From a virus, in the IMG/VR virus record IMGVR_UViG_3300032117_000039, positions 1 through 52,615 of that record: DNA of 52,615 nt. One strand, 5' to 3'. The first letter of the stretch is position 1. Every line of letters begins with the position of its first letter. Positions 17,081 to 24,513 of this stretch are shown here, piece by piece. The position numbers were made by a program, and so were the translations under genes. Below the pieces are notes generated by a model. The model saw only the letters and a list, made by a program, of their open reading frames with translations. It ran no database searches and was not told where the DNA came from.

Positions 17081-17085
17081 GCAAT

Positions 17086-17129
17086 CTGGCAGCGGGCTAC
17101 TTGTAGGAGGAAGGGTAGCCCGCCGCCAG
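17086..17129 (+). promoter_or_regulatory. Strong hairpin with Shine-Dalgarno-like loop
   Basis: CTGGC-A-GCGGGCTAC (17086-17100) pairs with GTAGCCCGC-C-GCCAG (17115-17129), giving 14 pairs and one mismatch. The 14-nt loop TTGTAGGAGGAAGG contains AGGAGG. No T-run follows directly. The element sits in the 92-bp gap before the HTH gene. It may be an RNA regulatory structure or processing signal; a weak terminator is the alternative. Confidence 0.55.
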
Positions 17130-17172
17130 CCTTAAACTTTTCGTTGTCAGAGGCTGGTGGTGTAACTATACC

Positions 17173-17394
17173 GTGGGACATAAACTCAATTTTCGAGACA
17201 TCTGCTCAAAAGCTGCCGCCATCCGCTGCCGCCAGGGCGGCCAGTCGAACGCGCAGATCGCCAAGTCCGCCAAGGTGGCTCCCGGCACCGTGGGGAAGTG
17301 GGTCAACAAATCCGGGTTTAAGCTGCGGGGTGGCAAGCTGCGCCACCAGGCGGAGAGCGCCAGCGACATTGTAGACAAACTGTTAGACTACTAA
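17173..17394 (+). CDS. Small helix-turn-helix DNA-binding protein
   Basis: 73 aa from a GTG. A clear HTH spans about residues 23-48 (GQSNAQIAKSAKVAPGTVGK, then WVNKSGF), similar to HTH_23-type or small-terminase N-terminal domains. It lies directly before the parS-like palindrome at 17410 and the methylase gene, so it could be a local regulator acting on that palindrome. It lacks the ParB CTP-binding region, so it is not a ParB. Confidence 0.7.
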   Translation: MGHKLNFRDICSKAAAIRCRQGGQSNAQIAKSAKVAPGTVGKWVNKSGFKLRGGKLRHQAESASDIVDKLLDY

Positions 17395-17409
17395 GATAAA
17401 CTTATTACG

Positions 17410-17425
17410 TGTTCCACGTGGAACA
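17410..17425. promoter_or_regulatory. Perfect parS-type palindrome
   Basis: TGTTCCACGTGGAACA is a perfect 16-bp palindrome and an exact match to the bacterial centromere consensus TGTTNCACGTGNAACA bound by chromosomal ParB. It lies in the 95-bp gap between the HTH and methylase genes. No parB gene is in the window. It may recruit host or phage ParB, or be an operator for the adjacent HTH protein. I saw no second copy. Confidence 0.75.
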
Positions 17426-17489
17426 ATGCTGACGTTTAGTCATTTTTCAGCTGGCCACGGCTCGTCTGTGTGTGTTCTATACTGGCGAC

Positions 17490-18353
17490 ATGAAATGCCT
17501 ATTACGGTACCCTGGCGGAAAAAGTCGAATGCTCGGCGATCTACAGCCGTACCTGGTCGGAATGCTTAAAAATGAAACTGAGTACGGCGAACCTTTCGTC
17601 GGTGGTGGTTCGGTGGCGTTGCACGTGGCGCGCCATTTTCCAAAAATCAAGTTAAGGCTGAACGACAAAGACCCGCTCATAGCCGGGTTATGGCGCGTAA
17701 TCTGCGGACCCTCTGCCGGTGTCAATCAGCTAATTAAACTGATTGATGTGGTGCCAACATTAAGCCTGTGGCGGTCCACCCGCAGCAGTGAACCCAAAAC
17801 AGACTTGAATCGGGCTTTTAAGGCGATATTCATGAACCGAACCTCGTGGAACGGCATCGTACACGACTCACGTCCGATAGGCGGCCTGGAGCAGAAAAGT
17901 AAGTGGCCAATCGGTTGTCGCTATAACGTAGGCGCTTTAAGCGCCCTTTTAGTAGCCTACCATGAACTTCTGTCCGGACGCACTGTTGTGACGGAACTGG
18001 ACGCTGTTGAATTTGTACGTCGATTCAGTTGTCCCTGCTTTATTGATCCGCCGTACCTTATGGACGGCAAAAATAAACTTTACGGCGTTAGCATGACTGA
18101 AAGCGAGCACAGGAATTTTGCAAAAGCCTTGCGCACGCTGAGAAAGTGGGTACTGACCTACGATAATAAAGATAGGGTTGCCTGCGACTTGTACTGGCGC
18201 GTAGACAAAAAGCTCATAGATACGAGATACTCGATGGACACAGCCCATCGCGCCCACCGCGAAGTAGTGGGAGTGGCTGAGTGGAAAAAAGCGAGCGAAA
18301 TTTGCGCACACAAAGGTTTTTCTCTTGTTCTTAACGGCAGCGCTGAACTATAG
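17490..18353 (+). CDS. D12-class (Dam-type) adenine-N6 DNA methyltransferase
   Basis: Probable GATC-type adenine methylase. RYPGGK (6-11) and FVGGGS (about 36-41) form the SAM-binding motif pair, and the catalytic motif IV DPPY is at 186-189. The 287-aa length is typical. The start at 17490 puts RYPGGK at the usual distance from the N-terminus; an in-frame ATG at 17472 adds six residues. The base composition is clearly AT-richer than the flanking head and tail genes and continues into the next gene, suggesting joint acquisition. Confidence 0.9.
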   Translation: MKCLLRYPGGKSRMLGDLQPYLVGMLKNETEYGEPFVGGGSVALHVARHFPKIKLRLNDKDPLIAGLWRVICGPSAGVNQLIKLIDVVPTLSLWRSTRSSEPKTDLNRAFKAIFMNRTSWNGIVHDSRPIGGLEQKSKWPIGCRYNVGALSALLVAYHELLSGRTVVTELDAVEFVRRFSCPCFIDPPYLMDGKNKLYGVSMTESEHRNFAKALRTLRKWVLTYDNKDRVACDLYWRVDKKLIDTRYSMDTAHRAHREVVGVAEWKKASEICAHKGFSLVLNGSAEL

Positions 18354-18407
18354 TCGGCGTGTAACCGGACTTGCTGGAATTAACCGGTGGGACTGGGAAA
18401 GGAAAAC

Positions 18408-20441
18408 ATGAAATATATGCAAATGGTGGGCGTCTACGCTCACATTAACCGAGCCTACGAATCTTCAGAGGCTTATCAATGGTCAAGAGAAGCCGCCGTA
18501 AACGCCCTCCAAGCTGGTGCGACTGATGTGCGGTTCGACGTGGAGTGGCAAGCAGTACGCAGCCAACAAGTGTACCGACGGCTTGTGGCCGACAACGGAT
18601 CAGGCATGAGTGCGCAGCAAATGCCAGCTTTTTTGAATAAATTTGGCGGTTCAGGCCGCACTATCGGAGCCATTACAGGAAACTACGGTGTAGGCTTTAA
18701 GAGCAGCGTACTGCCGTGGAACGGTTACGGTGTTGTGGTCATTTCCGTGGTTACGCTGAACGGGCGGATAGAAACCAATATGATGTGGCTTCAGAGGGAA
18801 GAGAAAGACGACGGTACCTTGGACTACGGCGCGCGGGAGCTGTTGTCTGATTATTTCGATGGGCGAGAAACTCAAGAAAGCGACGATTTTATCGGCGACT
18901 GGGTCTCCGGTTTTGGAAGAAACGAGGATGCTACAACAGTGATGCCATTGACACTGTTAAACGATTGCGGATACGTGCCTGAATTAGACGGTATTAACTG
19001 GCTTAAAGTAGTCCCTAAGTTTGTGAAAGAGGCTGGGCACGGCACGGTTATCGTGCTACTCGGGCAGCGTGGAAAAGAACACACCATACTTGGTGACTTT
19101 AAGAGGAACGAACACGACACCAAGTACGGTCTTTGCCGCTACCTGAACACCCGTTTTTATTCTATTCCCGACAACTTCAAAATTACGGTTGCTTCCGTGG
19201 GAACAGAAGAGGCAAGAAAAAACTGGAATCAACCGAGCAGCTGGCCAACGGCACCTGGCACTGGAGGCATAAGCAGCAGGACAGTCATCGGCATGAAAAA
19301 GTGTCTGGAGTCTTACGTTGTCGCCGCTACTAAAGAGGGCAAGGAGGCTAAGCGCGGTCAGACGCTGCTTAAAGCTGGCGCAGAAGTTCCTGTTAGTGTA
19401 GACACCTTGCTGCTGCCTGAGCTGGAAAAAAGCAGCGGCACCGTTGGTGGTGACAATCACTATGCCGCCGGTAATTATCCTTCACTTCCGCTCATCGCTA
19501 GCATCTGGAAATGCCATCCCGACTTAGACTTAGTCGAAACTTTTAACGTGCGCATGCTGTCAGAGGGAAAAACTGCGCTTTTTGACTGGATAAACTTAAT
19601 GGATGTACGGCGACGTTTGGCTTTAATCCTAGAGCCGAAGGACGACGGTGACATCTGTGTTTTTGCGGATCAGTCCAGGCGCACTCTACTATACCAAAGT
19701 AAGACTAAAGGTGGCGCGCCGCTGCCGGAGCTTGAGTGGGCGGCAGCCTACAGGGTAAACCGGCCTGACTTCATATCAAAAGCGGTGGACGCCTACTTTG
19801 AAGGTTTAAGCGTAGATCGACCTGAAACGGATGCGAGCATCGTGGAGCACCTTAAGCAGTATTTTCCGTTCATGGCGCATACTGTCGTAGAAACTCGACG
19901 CGCGGAAAAGAAACAGCCTGCTTACGAAAGATCGGATGAATCGGACGGCGACACCGACAGTGGTAATCGCGGCGGTTACCGCTTGCCGGGACATTTGGGC
20001 GGTCGCGGCAGGGATTTTCAAAATAGTCGAGGCTTGATAACCGTTAATAAGGGTACAGTAGAAGGAGGATTTCCGGTAGAATGGAATACAGATCAAAAAG
20101 AGCCTAGAGGCATTGTAGACATGACACATCCTCTAGTCAAAGATGCGTGGGACATGTGCGAACTCAAGCTAAGAGCCGACGGTGTGGATGACGGCGCTGA
20201 AATGACTAGCTACCGACGAGCTTTTGAGAGCCAGGTAATCGGGCACGTGAGCTTGGCTATGACGCACATTTACGCCTACCTTAAGGCCAACAAAATGAAA
20301 AACTCGGATGAATTGACAAAGCCCAGCGCGCTACTGTCTATCGTAGCTGGCATAAGGCATTTGCACCAAGCCTCGCAAGGGCCGTTCGGCACGATTAAAG
20401 GTGGAAGAGCGAAAGTCAAAACCGCTTGCCCGGTCAACTAG
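18408..20441 (+). CDS. GHKL-family (Hsp90/MutL-type) ATPase of unknown role
   Basis: 677 aa. The Bergerat ATP-binding fold is shown by E28 and N32 (REAAVNAL), DNGSG (62-66) and GNYGVGFKS (91-99). It lacks the conserved Hsp90 middle and C-terminal domains and the MutL linker; the remaining about 560 residues are not recognised. The start at 18408 has a good Shine-Dalgarno-like AAAGGAAAA, unlike most genes here; a GTG at 18387 is the alternative. AT-rich like the methylase gene 54 bp upstream, with which it probably forms one unit. A role in defence, superinfection control or DNA maintenance is conceivable but unproven. Confidence 0.75.
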   Translation: MKYMQMVGVYAHINRAYESSEAYQWSREAAVNALQAGATDVRFDVEWQAVRSQQVYRRLVADNGSGMSAQQMPAFLNKFGGSGRTIGAITGNYGVGFKSSVLPWNGYGVVVISVVTLNGRIETNMMWLQREEKDDGTLDYGARELLSDYFDGRETQESDDFIGDWVSGFGRNEDATTVMPLTLLNDCGYVPELDGINWLKVVPKFVKEAGHGTVIVLLGQRGKEHTILGDFKRNEHDTKYGLCRYLNTRFYSIPDNFKITVASVGTEEARKNWNQPSSWPTAPGTGGISSRTVIGMKKCLESYVVAATKEGKEAKRGQTLLKAGAEVPVSVDTLLLPELEKSSGTVGGDNHYAAGNYPSLPLIASIWKCHPDLDLVETFNVRMLSEGKTALFDWINLMDVRRRLALILEPKDDGDICVFADQSRRTLLYQSKTKGGAPLPELEWAAAYRVNRPDFISKAVDAYFEGLSVDRPETDASIVEHLKQYFPFMAHTVVETRRAEKKQPAYERSDESDGDTDSGNRGGYRLPGHLGGRGRDFQNSRGLITVNKGTVEGGFPVEWNTDQKEPRGIVDMTHPLVKDAWDMCELKLRADGVDDGAEMTSYRRAFESQVIGHVSLAMTHIYAYLKANKMKNSDELTKPSALLSIVAGIRHLHQASQGPFGTIKGGRAKVKTACPVN

Positions 20442-20448
20442 CAGAGCT

Positions 20449-21378
20449 ATGAAGCTATTGATTTGCGGCGGTCTCTACGGCTCCGAGGGCAAGGGCTGCG
20501 TGGCCGATTACTTCGCCCGGCAGACCCAAGCCCTGGTCGCCTTCGCCGAGTCCGGCCCCAACTCCGGCCACACCAACTCAGCCTGGTGTACCCACTGCCT
20601 GCCCTCCTGCGCCATGCGGGCCAACGCCACGCTGATCGGGCCGGACGCGGTGATCGACCTGGACCAGCTGGCCCGCGAGCTGGCGCAGCTGCCAAAGAAT
20701 GCTCGCGTCTACGTCCACGAGAACGCGGCCATCACCCTGCCTGACGACCGCGTCGCGGAGCAAGAGCTGGGCTTGGGGCGGAGCATCTCCAGCACCTGTA
20801 CCGGCAGCGGGTACGCCCGGTACAAAAAGTATACGCTAAGGCAGCCCAATGCCGTGGCGGGCTACTACCCAATCCCAGGCGTAACCGTCGTGAAGTCGGC
20901 GGAGTGGCTGGACCTGGTGGAGGAGCTGTCCAGTTTCGACTGGATCGTCGAGGGCAGCCAGGGAGCGCTGCTGGACACCAACTTTGGCGTGTACCCGTAC
21001 GTGACCAGCCGGTCAACGCTGCCGCTGTCCATTATCGGGCGCAACGGCTTGTCCTGCTTCAACTGGACCATCTGCTCGGTGTACCGGACGCTGCCAATCC
21101 GCACGGGCGGCCCCAGCGGCCCCTGTGGCGGCAAGGAGCTGACCTGGGTTGAGCTGAAGCTGGAGCCGGAGATCGCCTCCACGACCAAGCGCGTGCGCCG
21201 GGTATTTGAGTGGTCGGAGAGCGACTTCAAGCTCAGCCTGCGGCTGACGCGTCCGGATGTCGTGGCCATCACGCACCTGGACTACGCGACTGACGCGTTC
21301 GTGGCCGACAACATCAGGTCCCATTTCCACGGCACCGTGATCGGCAGCCGCCAGCCTGCAAAGTTCACGTACCTTTGA
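20449..21378 (+). CDS. purZ: PurZ-type adenylosuccinate synthetase homologue
   Basis: 309 aa, of the adenylosuccinate synthetase fold. The P-loop reads GGLYGSEGKG (7-16): S12 replaces the catalytic Asp of PurA (E. coli D13, in GDEGKG), a change known from phage PurZ, which joins aspartate to dGMP for 2-aminoadenine synthesis. H41 is kept (NSGHT). VEGSQGALLDTNFGVYPYVT (about 164-183) matches the PurA VEGAQG...YPYVTSS block, and the RTGGPSGPCGG and TTKRVRR segments match the aspartate and base loops. PurZ is shorter than PurA (about 430 aa), as here. The alternative is a PurA-like enzyme with another substrate. The gene returns to GC-rich composition. Confidence 0.75.
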   Translation: MKLLICGGLYGSEGKGCVADYFARQTQALVAFAESGPNSGHTNSAWCTHCLPSCAMRANATLIGPDAVIDLDQLARELAQLPKNARVYVHENAAITLPDDRVAEQELGLGRSISSTCTGSGYARYKKYTLRQPNAVAGYYPIPGVTVVKSAEWLDLVEELSSFDWIVEGSQGALLDTNFGVYPYVTSRSTLPLSIIGRNGLSCFNWTICSVYRTLPIRTGGPSGPCGGKELTWVELKLEPEIASTTKRVRRVFEWSESDFKLSLRLTRPDVVAITHLDYATDAFVADNIRSHFHGTVIGSRQPAKFTYL

Positions 21379-21607
21379 CCGGCTGCTTGGCCAGGAATTC
21401 CTTCGCCGATTCGGTAAACGATTTGCCGCACCAGGGGCAGTAGTGCATCGGCCACATGGTGATGTGCGTGCCGTTGGCGGCGGCCAGTTCGCACGCCAGG
21501 TTGAGGGTGTGGACGCCCTCCACCATTTTGTCGCAGCACTCCGCGTCTTTGGTCGTGACGTCGGGCGCGCCCGGGATGTCAATGGAAACGAGTCGATTCG
21601 TGATCAT
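21365..21607 (-). CDS. Small protein with CPWCG motif (80 aa)
   Basis: Unrecognised small protein, convergent with and overlapping the 3' end of the purZ-like gene by 14 bp. A helix (DAECCDKMVEGVHTLNLACE) is followed by HYCPWCGKSF, a compact zinc-ribbon half. It would need partner residues or dimerisation to bind zinc. The strand choice is supported by the coherent cysteine motif. Confidence 0.6.
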   Translation of the reverse strand: MITNRLVSIDIPGAPDVTTKDAECCDKMVEGVHTLNLACELAAANGTHITMWPMHYCPWCGKSFTESAKEFLAKQPVKGT

Positions 21608-21631
21608 GCCCGCTAGAACTGAATTTGTCCG

Positions 21632-21637
21632 TAGTTA
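21632..21637 (+). promoter_or_regulatory. TAGTTA start-site motif (21643 gene)
   Basis: TAGTTA ends 5 nt before the GTG at 21643. Here it lies between divergent genes, so it is not simply the stop codon of a preceding gene. Confidence 0.5.
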
Positions 21638-21642
21638 GGGGC

Positions 21643-22149
21643 GTGAGACAGAGACGACTTGCCGTGGTTAAAGCGCGTATCGCGCAGTTGGACGCTGAGT
21701 ATGACCGCCTGGACGGCCTGGCGCAGCCCACTGCGCACGTATCCGCCGAGCTGAAGGCGCTCAACAACGAGCTGGACCTCCTGCTGCACCGGCCATTTAC
21801 GAACGCCAAGCTGGAAGAAGCGCTCAAACGCGGCAAGCCGGTGGCCCTGGTTGATGCGCTCCTGGAGGCCGGGCCGTTGCGCACGCTCCGCGATCTGCAA
21901 GCCATGCCCGACGACCAGCTCTACCGCTGCCACGATGCCAGCGTGGCGGAACGGCACAAGATTCAGGTGCCGTTCCAGTGCGGCTGCCGCCAGTGGATGG
22001 GAGCAGGGGTCGTGCGCGTTGAGTTTTACTCCAACCGGGAAAATGTGTTCGGCAGCCAAAGGTACCAGGACAGCGACCACGCCAGCATCAGGACCCTGGA
22101 GCCGGTGCCGGGCGAGACGTGGCAGTTCGACATCCTGCCCAGTTTTTGA
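21643..22149 (+). CDS. Hypothetical protein (168 aa)
   Basis: Not recognised. The GTG at 21643 was chosen because it follows the TAGTTA motif. The N-terminal half is a coiled coil (VVKARIAQLDAEYDRL, then AELKALNNELDLLL). The C-terminal half is compact with a CGCRQW element and a beta-rich end. Divergent from the CPWCG gene. Confidence 0.65.
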   Translation: MRQRRLAVVKARIAQLDAEYDRLDGLAQPTAHVSAELKALNNELDLLLHRPFTNAKLEEALKRGKPVALVDALLEAGPLRTLRDLQAMPDDQLYRCHDASVAERHKIQVPFQCGCRQWMGAGVVRVEFYSNRENVFGSQRYQDSDHASIRTLEPVPGETWQFDILPSF

Positions 22150-22165
22150 CGGGTTAAAGCTTAAA

Positions 22166-22194
22166 TTGACATCGACCTGTCGATTGTATACATT
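22166..22194 (+). promoter_or_regulatory. Sigma70-like promoter with internal operator palindrome
   Basis: TTGACA at 22166-22171 and TACATT at 22189-22194 are 17 bp apart; TATACA at 22187 would give 15 bp. Between them lies ATCGACCTGTCGAT (22171-22184), an inverted repeat with 6-bp arms, in a position to block polymerase. The -10 ends 6 nt before the ATG at 22201, so the mRNA would begin at or near the start codon. Confidence 0.6.
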
Positions 22195-22200
22195 TTTAGT

Positions 22201-22800
22201 ATGCGTGCCGATCAGCTAGTGACGAAGCTCCTGGACCTGCCCACCCTGGGCCAGCTCCGGGAGTCGCCCCAGTATTACCCAGGTCCCTTCGCCTACCAGC
22301 GAGATTCCGGCTTCCGGCCCCTGTCGATGGACAACTACTGGGCCTGCCAGCTGATGACCCAGGATGCCGACTACGCCTACGCCCTTTCCCCGGCGGGCAA
22401 CTTCGGCTACGTGTTTTCCGTGCCTGACACCGAGAACCCGCCAAGGACCGGCATCGTTCCGGTCATGACGGTTCAGCTGCGCCCGTCCAACATCAAGGGC
22501 TACATGCAGGCGCACCGGCTGAGCATCCGGGAGAGCTTCGCCCGGGGCGGCGTGGCGACGCGCTGGTATTTCAGCTACGTCCAGTATGCGGGCGGGGTGG
22601 TCTCCGATTTTGAGCACCTGGAAGGCGGCAAGCGCCTCTGGAAGTCGTTCGTGCGCACGGCGACGGATCACGGGCTGAAGATTTCCCTGGTGGACAGCCG
22701 CACCGGCGAATGGCTTCCGGTAAGCCCGCAGTCGCCGGACGAGGCCATCTGGTCCCTGGACAAGACACTGTACCCGGTCGTGCTGGTGCTGGAGCGCTAG
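22201..22800 (+). CDS. Hypothetical protein (199 aa)
   Basis: Not recognised. Mixed alpha/beta, with a conserved-looking central region (SIRESFARGGVATRWYFSYV) followed by DFEHLEGGKRLWKSF. No membrane or signal segment. It has its own sigma70-like promoter, suggesting early or host-polymerase-dependent expression unlike its TAGTTA-preceded neighbours. Confidence 0.65.
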   Translation: MRADQLVTKLLDLPTLGQLRESPQYYPGPFAYQRDSGFRPLSMDNYWACQLMTQDADYAYALSPAGNFGYVFSVPDTENPPRTGIVPVMTVQLRPSNIKGYMQAHRLSIRESFARGGVATRWYFSYVQYAGGVVSDFEHLEGGKRLWKSFVRTATDHGLKISLVDSRTGEWLPVSPQSPDEAIWSLDKTLYPVVLVLER

Positions 22801-22803
22801 TTA
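22798..22803 (+). promoter_or_regulatory. TAGTTA start-site motif (22807 gene)
   Basis: TAGTTA ends 3 nt before the ATG at 22807 and includes the upstream gene's TAG stop. Confidence 0.45.
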
Positions 22804-22806
22804 GGC

Positions 22807-23064
22807 ATGGCCGAATTCACACCCTGGGCGCTGGCGCAGCCGCGAAACCCGCCGCCCATCAGCAAGGTCACGGTATACGCCCGCGACCCTTACAACTTCA
22901 GCTGGCGCACGCCGGACGGCACCATCATTCCCGCCGTAGGGCCAAACGCTGCCGGGGCGACGAATCCCACGTCGGTGCCGACGATTCAGTCGGTGGAGAT
23001 CATTCCGGCCCCTGGGGTGCCTGACTACGGGGTCAACGGGCCAGGCCAGGAGCAGGCGATGTAG
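22807..23064 (+). CDS. Hypothetical Pro-rich protein (85 aa)
   Basis: Unrecognised. A short beta-like core (ISKVTVYARDPYNFSWRTPD) is surrounded by Pro/Gly-rich segments. It is followed 10 bp later by another small gene with the same TAGTTA arrangement. Possibly a minor virion or accessory protein. Confidence 0.55.
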   Translation: MAEFTPWALAQPRNPPPISKVTVYARDPYNFSWRTPDGTIIPAVGPNAAGATNPTSVPTIQSVEIIPAPGVPDYGVNGPGQEQAM

Positions 23065-23067
23065 TTA
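23062..23067 (+). promoter_or_regulatory. TAGTTA start-site motif (23075 gene)
   Basis: TAGTTA ends 7 nt before the ATG at 23075 and includes the upstream TAG stop. Confidence 0.45.
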
Positions 23068-23074
23068 ATACGCT

Positions 23075-23299
23075 ATGGCCAATAAAAATTTTGATCCAAA
23101 CGCTCGCTACGACAACGGACCCAGCGCCGCTGGCTCGGGCCGCATCTCGACTCCCGCGCCCACGACCAACAGCGGTCTGGCCACGGACAACACCGTGACC
23201 AACTCGAACATCGAGTGCGGTTTCAACTGCGCGGGCAACCAGAAAAAGAACAACGGCCCCAATGTGGCCGGTAATCCGCGCAGCTACAACAACACCTAG
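23075..23299 (+). CDS. Asn/Gly-rich small protein (74 aa)
   Basis: Unrecognised, unusually rich in Asn, Gly, Ser and Thr, with two cysteines in ECGFNC. Low complexity suggests a disordered or surface-associated protein. It ends 1 bp before the stop of a convergent minus-strand gene. Confidence 0.5.
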   Translation: MANKNFDPNARYDNGPSAAGSGRISTPAPTTNSGLATDNTVTNSNIECGFNCAGNQKKNNGPNVAGNPRSYNNT

Positions 23300-23524
23300 T
23301 CAGCTGTTGGTGATGCCGTGCTCGGCCTGGATGTGTTCCTTCAGGCGGGCCGACTTGCGTTGGAGCGAGTCTAGGACATCGCGCCAGTCTTCGTCCGGCG
23401 TCACCTGGGCCGTCAGGTCGAACTTGACGGATTCGTAGTTGCCGATGTTCACGGACATGCCGTAGCTGACCTGGATGATCTTGGTCGGCTTGCGGGGCGG
23501 TTCGGGTGCTTTAGCTTCAGCCAT
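23300..23524 (-). CDS. Conserved-looking small phage protein (74 aa)
   Basis: Function unknown. After a Pro/Lys-rich N-terminus comes a beta strand (VSYGMSVNIGNYESVKFDLT) and a helix (WRDVLDSLQRKSARLKEHI), a layout I associate with small phage proteins of unknown function that contain NIGNYES-like text. It lies downstream of the minus-strand terminator at 23538-23565, so it probably has its own start of transcription; GTCTACACT lies 5 nt upstream of its ATG. Confidence 0.65.
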   Translation of the reverse strand: MAEAKAPEPPRKPTKIIQVSYGMSVNIGNYESVKFDLTAQVTPDEDWRDVLDSLQRKSARLKEHIQAEHGITNS

Positions 23525-23537
23525 ATAAGTGTAGACG

Positions 23538-23565
23538 AAAAAGGGCTGGCCTCGCAGGCCAGCCC
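23538..23565 (-). terminator. Rho-independent terminator of the DUF932 gene
   Basis: On the minus strand a perfect 9-bp stem (GGGCTGGCC with GGCCAGCCC, 5-nt loop) is followed by TTTTT, 8 bp past the stop of the 23574-24377 gene. On the plus strand the trailing T-run is interrupted (TGTTTGTTTT), so termination there would be weaker. Confidence 0.88.
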
Positions 23566-23573
23566 TGTTTGTT

Positions 23574-24377
23574 TTAGTTCGTGGCCACGACCGCTGCGTC
23601 GACTTCCACCGTGCCCGCCGTAACCTTCTCCGCTGCGGTCGTGGTGGCGAAGCCCACCTGGGCGTCCATTAAACCGCTTAGACGGATGGACCGTTGCGGC
23701 AGAAGGGTCAGGCTGGTCTCTTTGTAAACTTCCGTGAACGCGTTGTGCAGACGCCAGGCGGACTTGTCCTTGGCAAATTCCGGGTGCCGGGGCGTGCGCC
23801 ATTCCTTGAGGATGGACGGAATCTGCTGGAGCGTGCAGGCGTTAATGTCCGTGGCGCGGATGATGAAGTCGTGGGCGGTGGAGTCGGTCAGCATCGTCTG
23901 CTTGTACTGGGCGATGCGGTCGTTCATGACGGACCACTTCTGGGCGAGCAGCCCGACGGCGTTGCCGGTGAGCTTCGGGAGGTCCTGCTCGATGAACCGG
24001 GTGTGCTTGCGGGCGATGGTAATCTCGCCGCTGAAGCTGAGGTTGTCGCACACGAACACGCTGGCCCCGACGGCGAGGGAGGCGGTGAAGGCTTTGTCGT
24101 GGGCGTTGCGCAGGCCCAGGACGTAGGCGTAGTCGTCCGCCGTCTTCTGGCAGTTGGCCACGCGCAGGAGGCCGAAGTAGCGGTCGCCGTTCTTGGTGAG
24201 CGCGTGCGCCTGCTCCATGACGCGCATGTTCAGGCTGCCCAGCGCCTGCTCGACCCGGGAGATCAGGGTCTCGTGGGCGATGGGATACCAGGTATCGGTG
24301 GGCGAGGGGGTTTTGACTTCCATGACCTGTTCGCGCGTCACGTTGTGGGCACCGCAATGTAGCATCAGACCGTTCAT
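23574..24377 (-). CDS. DUF932-family phage/plasmid protein
   Basis: 267 aa. The segment YAYVLGLRNAHDKAFTASLA and VGASVFVCDNLSFSGEITIA (about residues 84-123) is the hallmark of DUF932 proteins found on phages and plasmids; their function is unknown. It has a promoter at 24432-24460, a leader with AGGAAA before the ATG, and a terminator, so it is a stand-alone unit, probably read by host polymerase early in infection. Confidence 0.82.
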   Translation of the reverse strand: MNGLMLHCGAHNVTREQVMEVKTPSPTDTWYPIAHETLISRVEQALGSLNMRVMEQAHALTKNGDRYFGLLRVANCQKTADDYAYVLGLRNAHDKAFTASLAVGASVFVCDNLSFSGEITIARKHTRFIEQDLPKLTGNAVGLLAQKWSVMNDRIAQYKQTMLTDSTAHDFIIRATDINACTLQQIPSILKEWRTPRHPEFAKDKSAWRLHNAFTEVYKETSLTLLPQRSIRLSGLMDAQVGFATTTAAEKVTAGTVEVDAAVVATN

Positions 24378-24431
24378 ATTTTTCCTGTGTTTGATTGTTT
24401 AAGTTTAGACGTTGTTGACTGTCACGTGTCC

Positions 24432-24460
24432 AATGTAGACGAAAAATCCAAACTCGTCAA
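24432..24460 (-). promoter_or_regulatory. Sigma70-like promoter of the DUF932 gene
   Basis: On the minus strand TTGACG (24460-24455) and TACATT (24437-24432) are 17 bp apart, with the same GTMTACATT form as near 22190 and 25283. The leader to the ATG is about 50 nt. Confidence 0.6.
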
Positions 24461-24513
24461 CATAAAATTTTAACAAAGTTTTACCAGGGCCAAAAGCGGC
24501 CTGTTTGCGCCGG

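Noticed and set aside
17086-17129. Rho-independent terminator
   Set aside because: The stem is strong but the following bases (CCTTAAACTTTTC) contain no immediate T-run.
17173-17394. HTH protein as a ParB acting on the nearby parS-type site
   Set aside because: Only 73 aa, with no CTP-binding or dimerisation regions of ParB; at most a local operator-binding protein.
18408-20441. MutL, Hsp90 or gyrase B identity for the GHKL protein
   Set aside because: Only the ATP-binding fold matches; the middle and C-terminal domains of those families are not seen.
20449-21378. Ordinary host-type PurA
   Set aside because: Catalytic Asp is Ser, and the protein is about 120 residues shorter than PurA; PurZ-like is the better fit.
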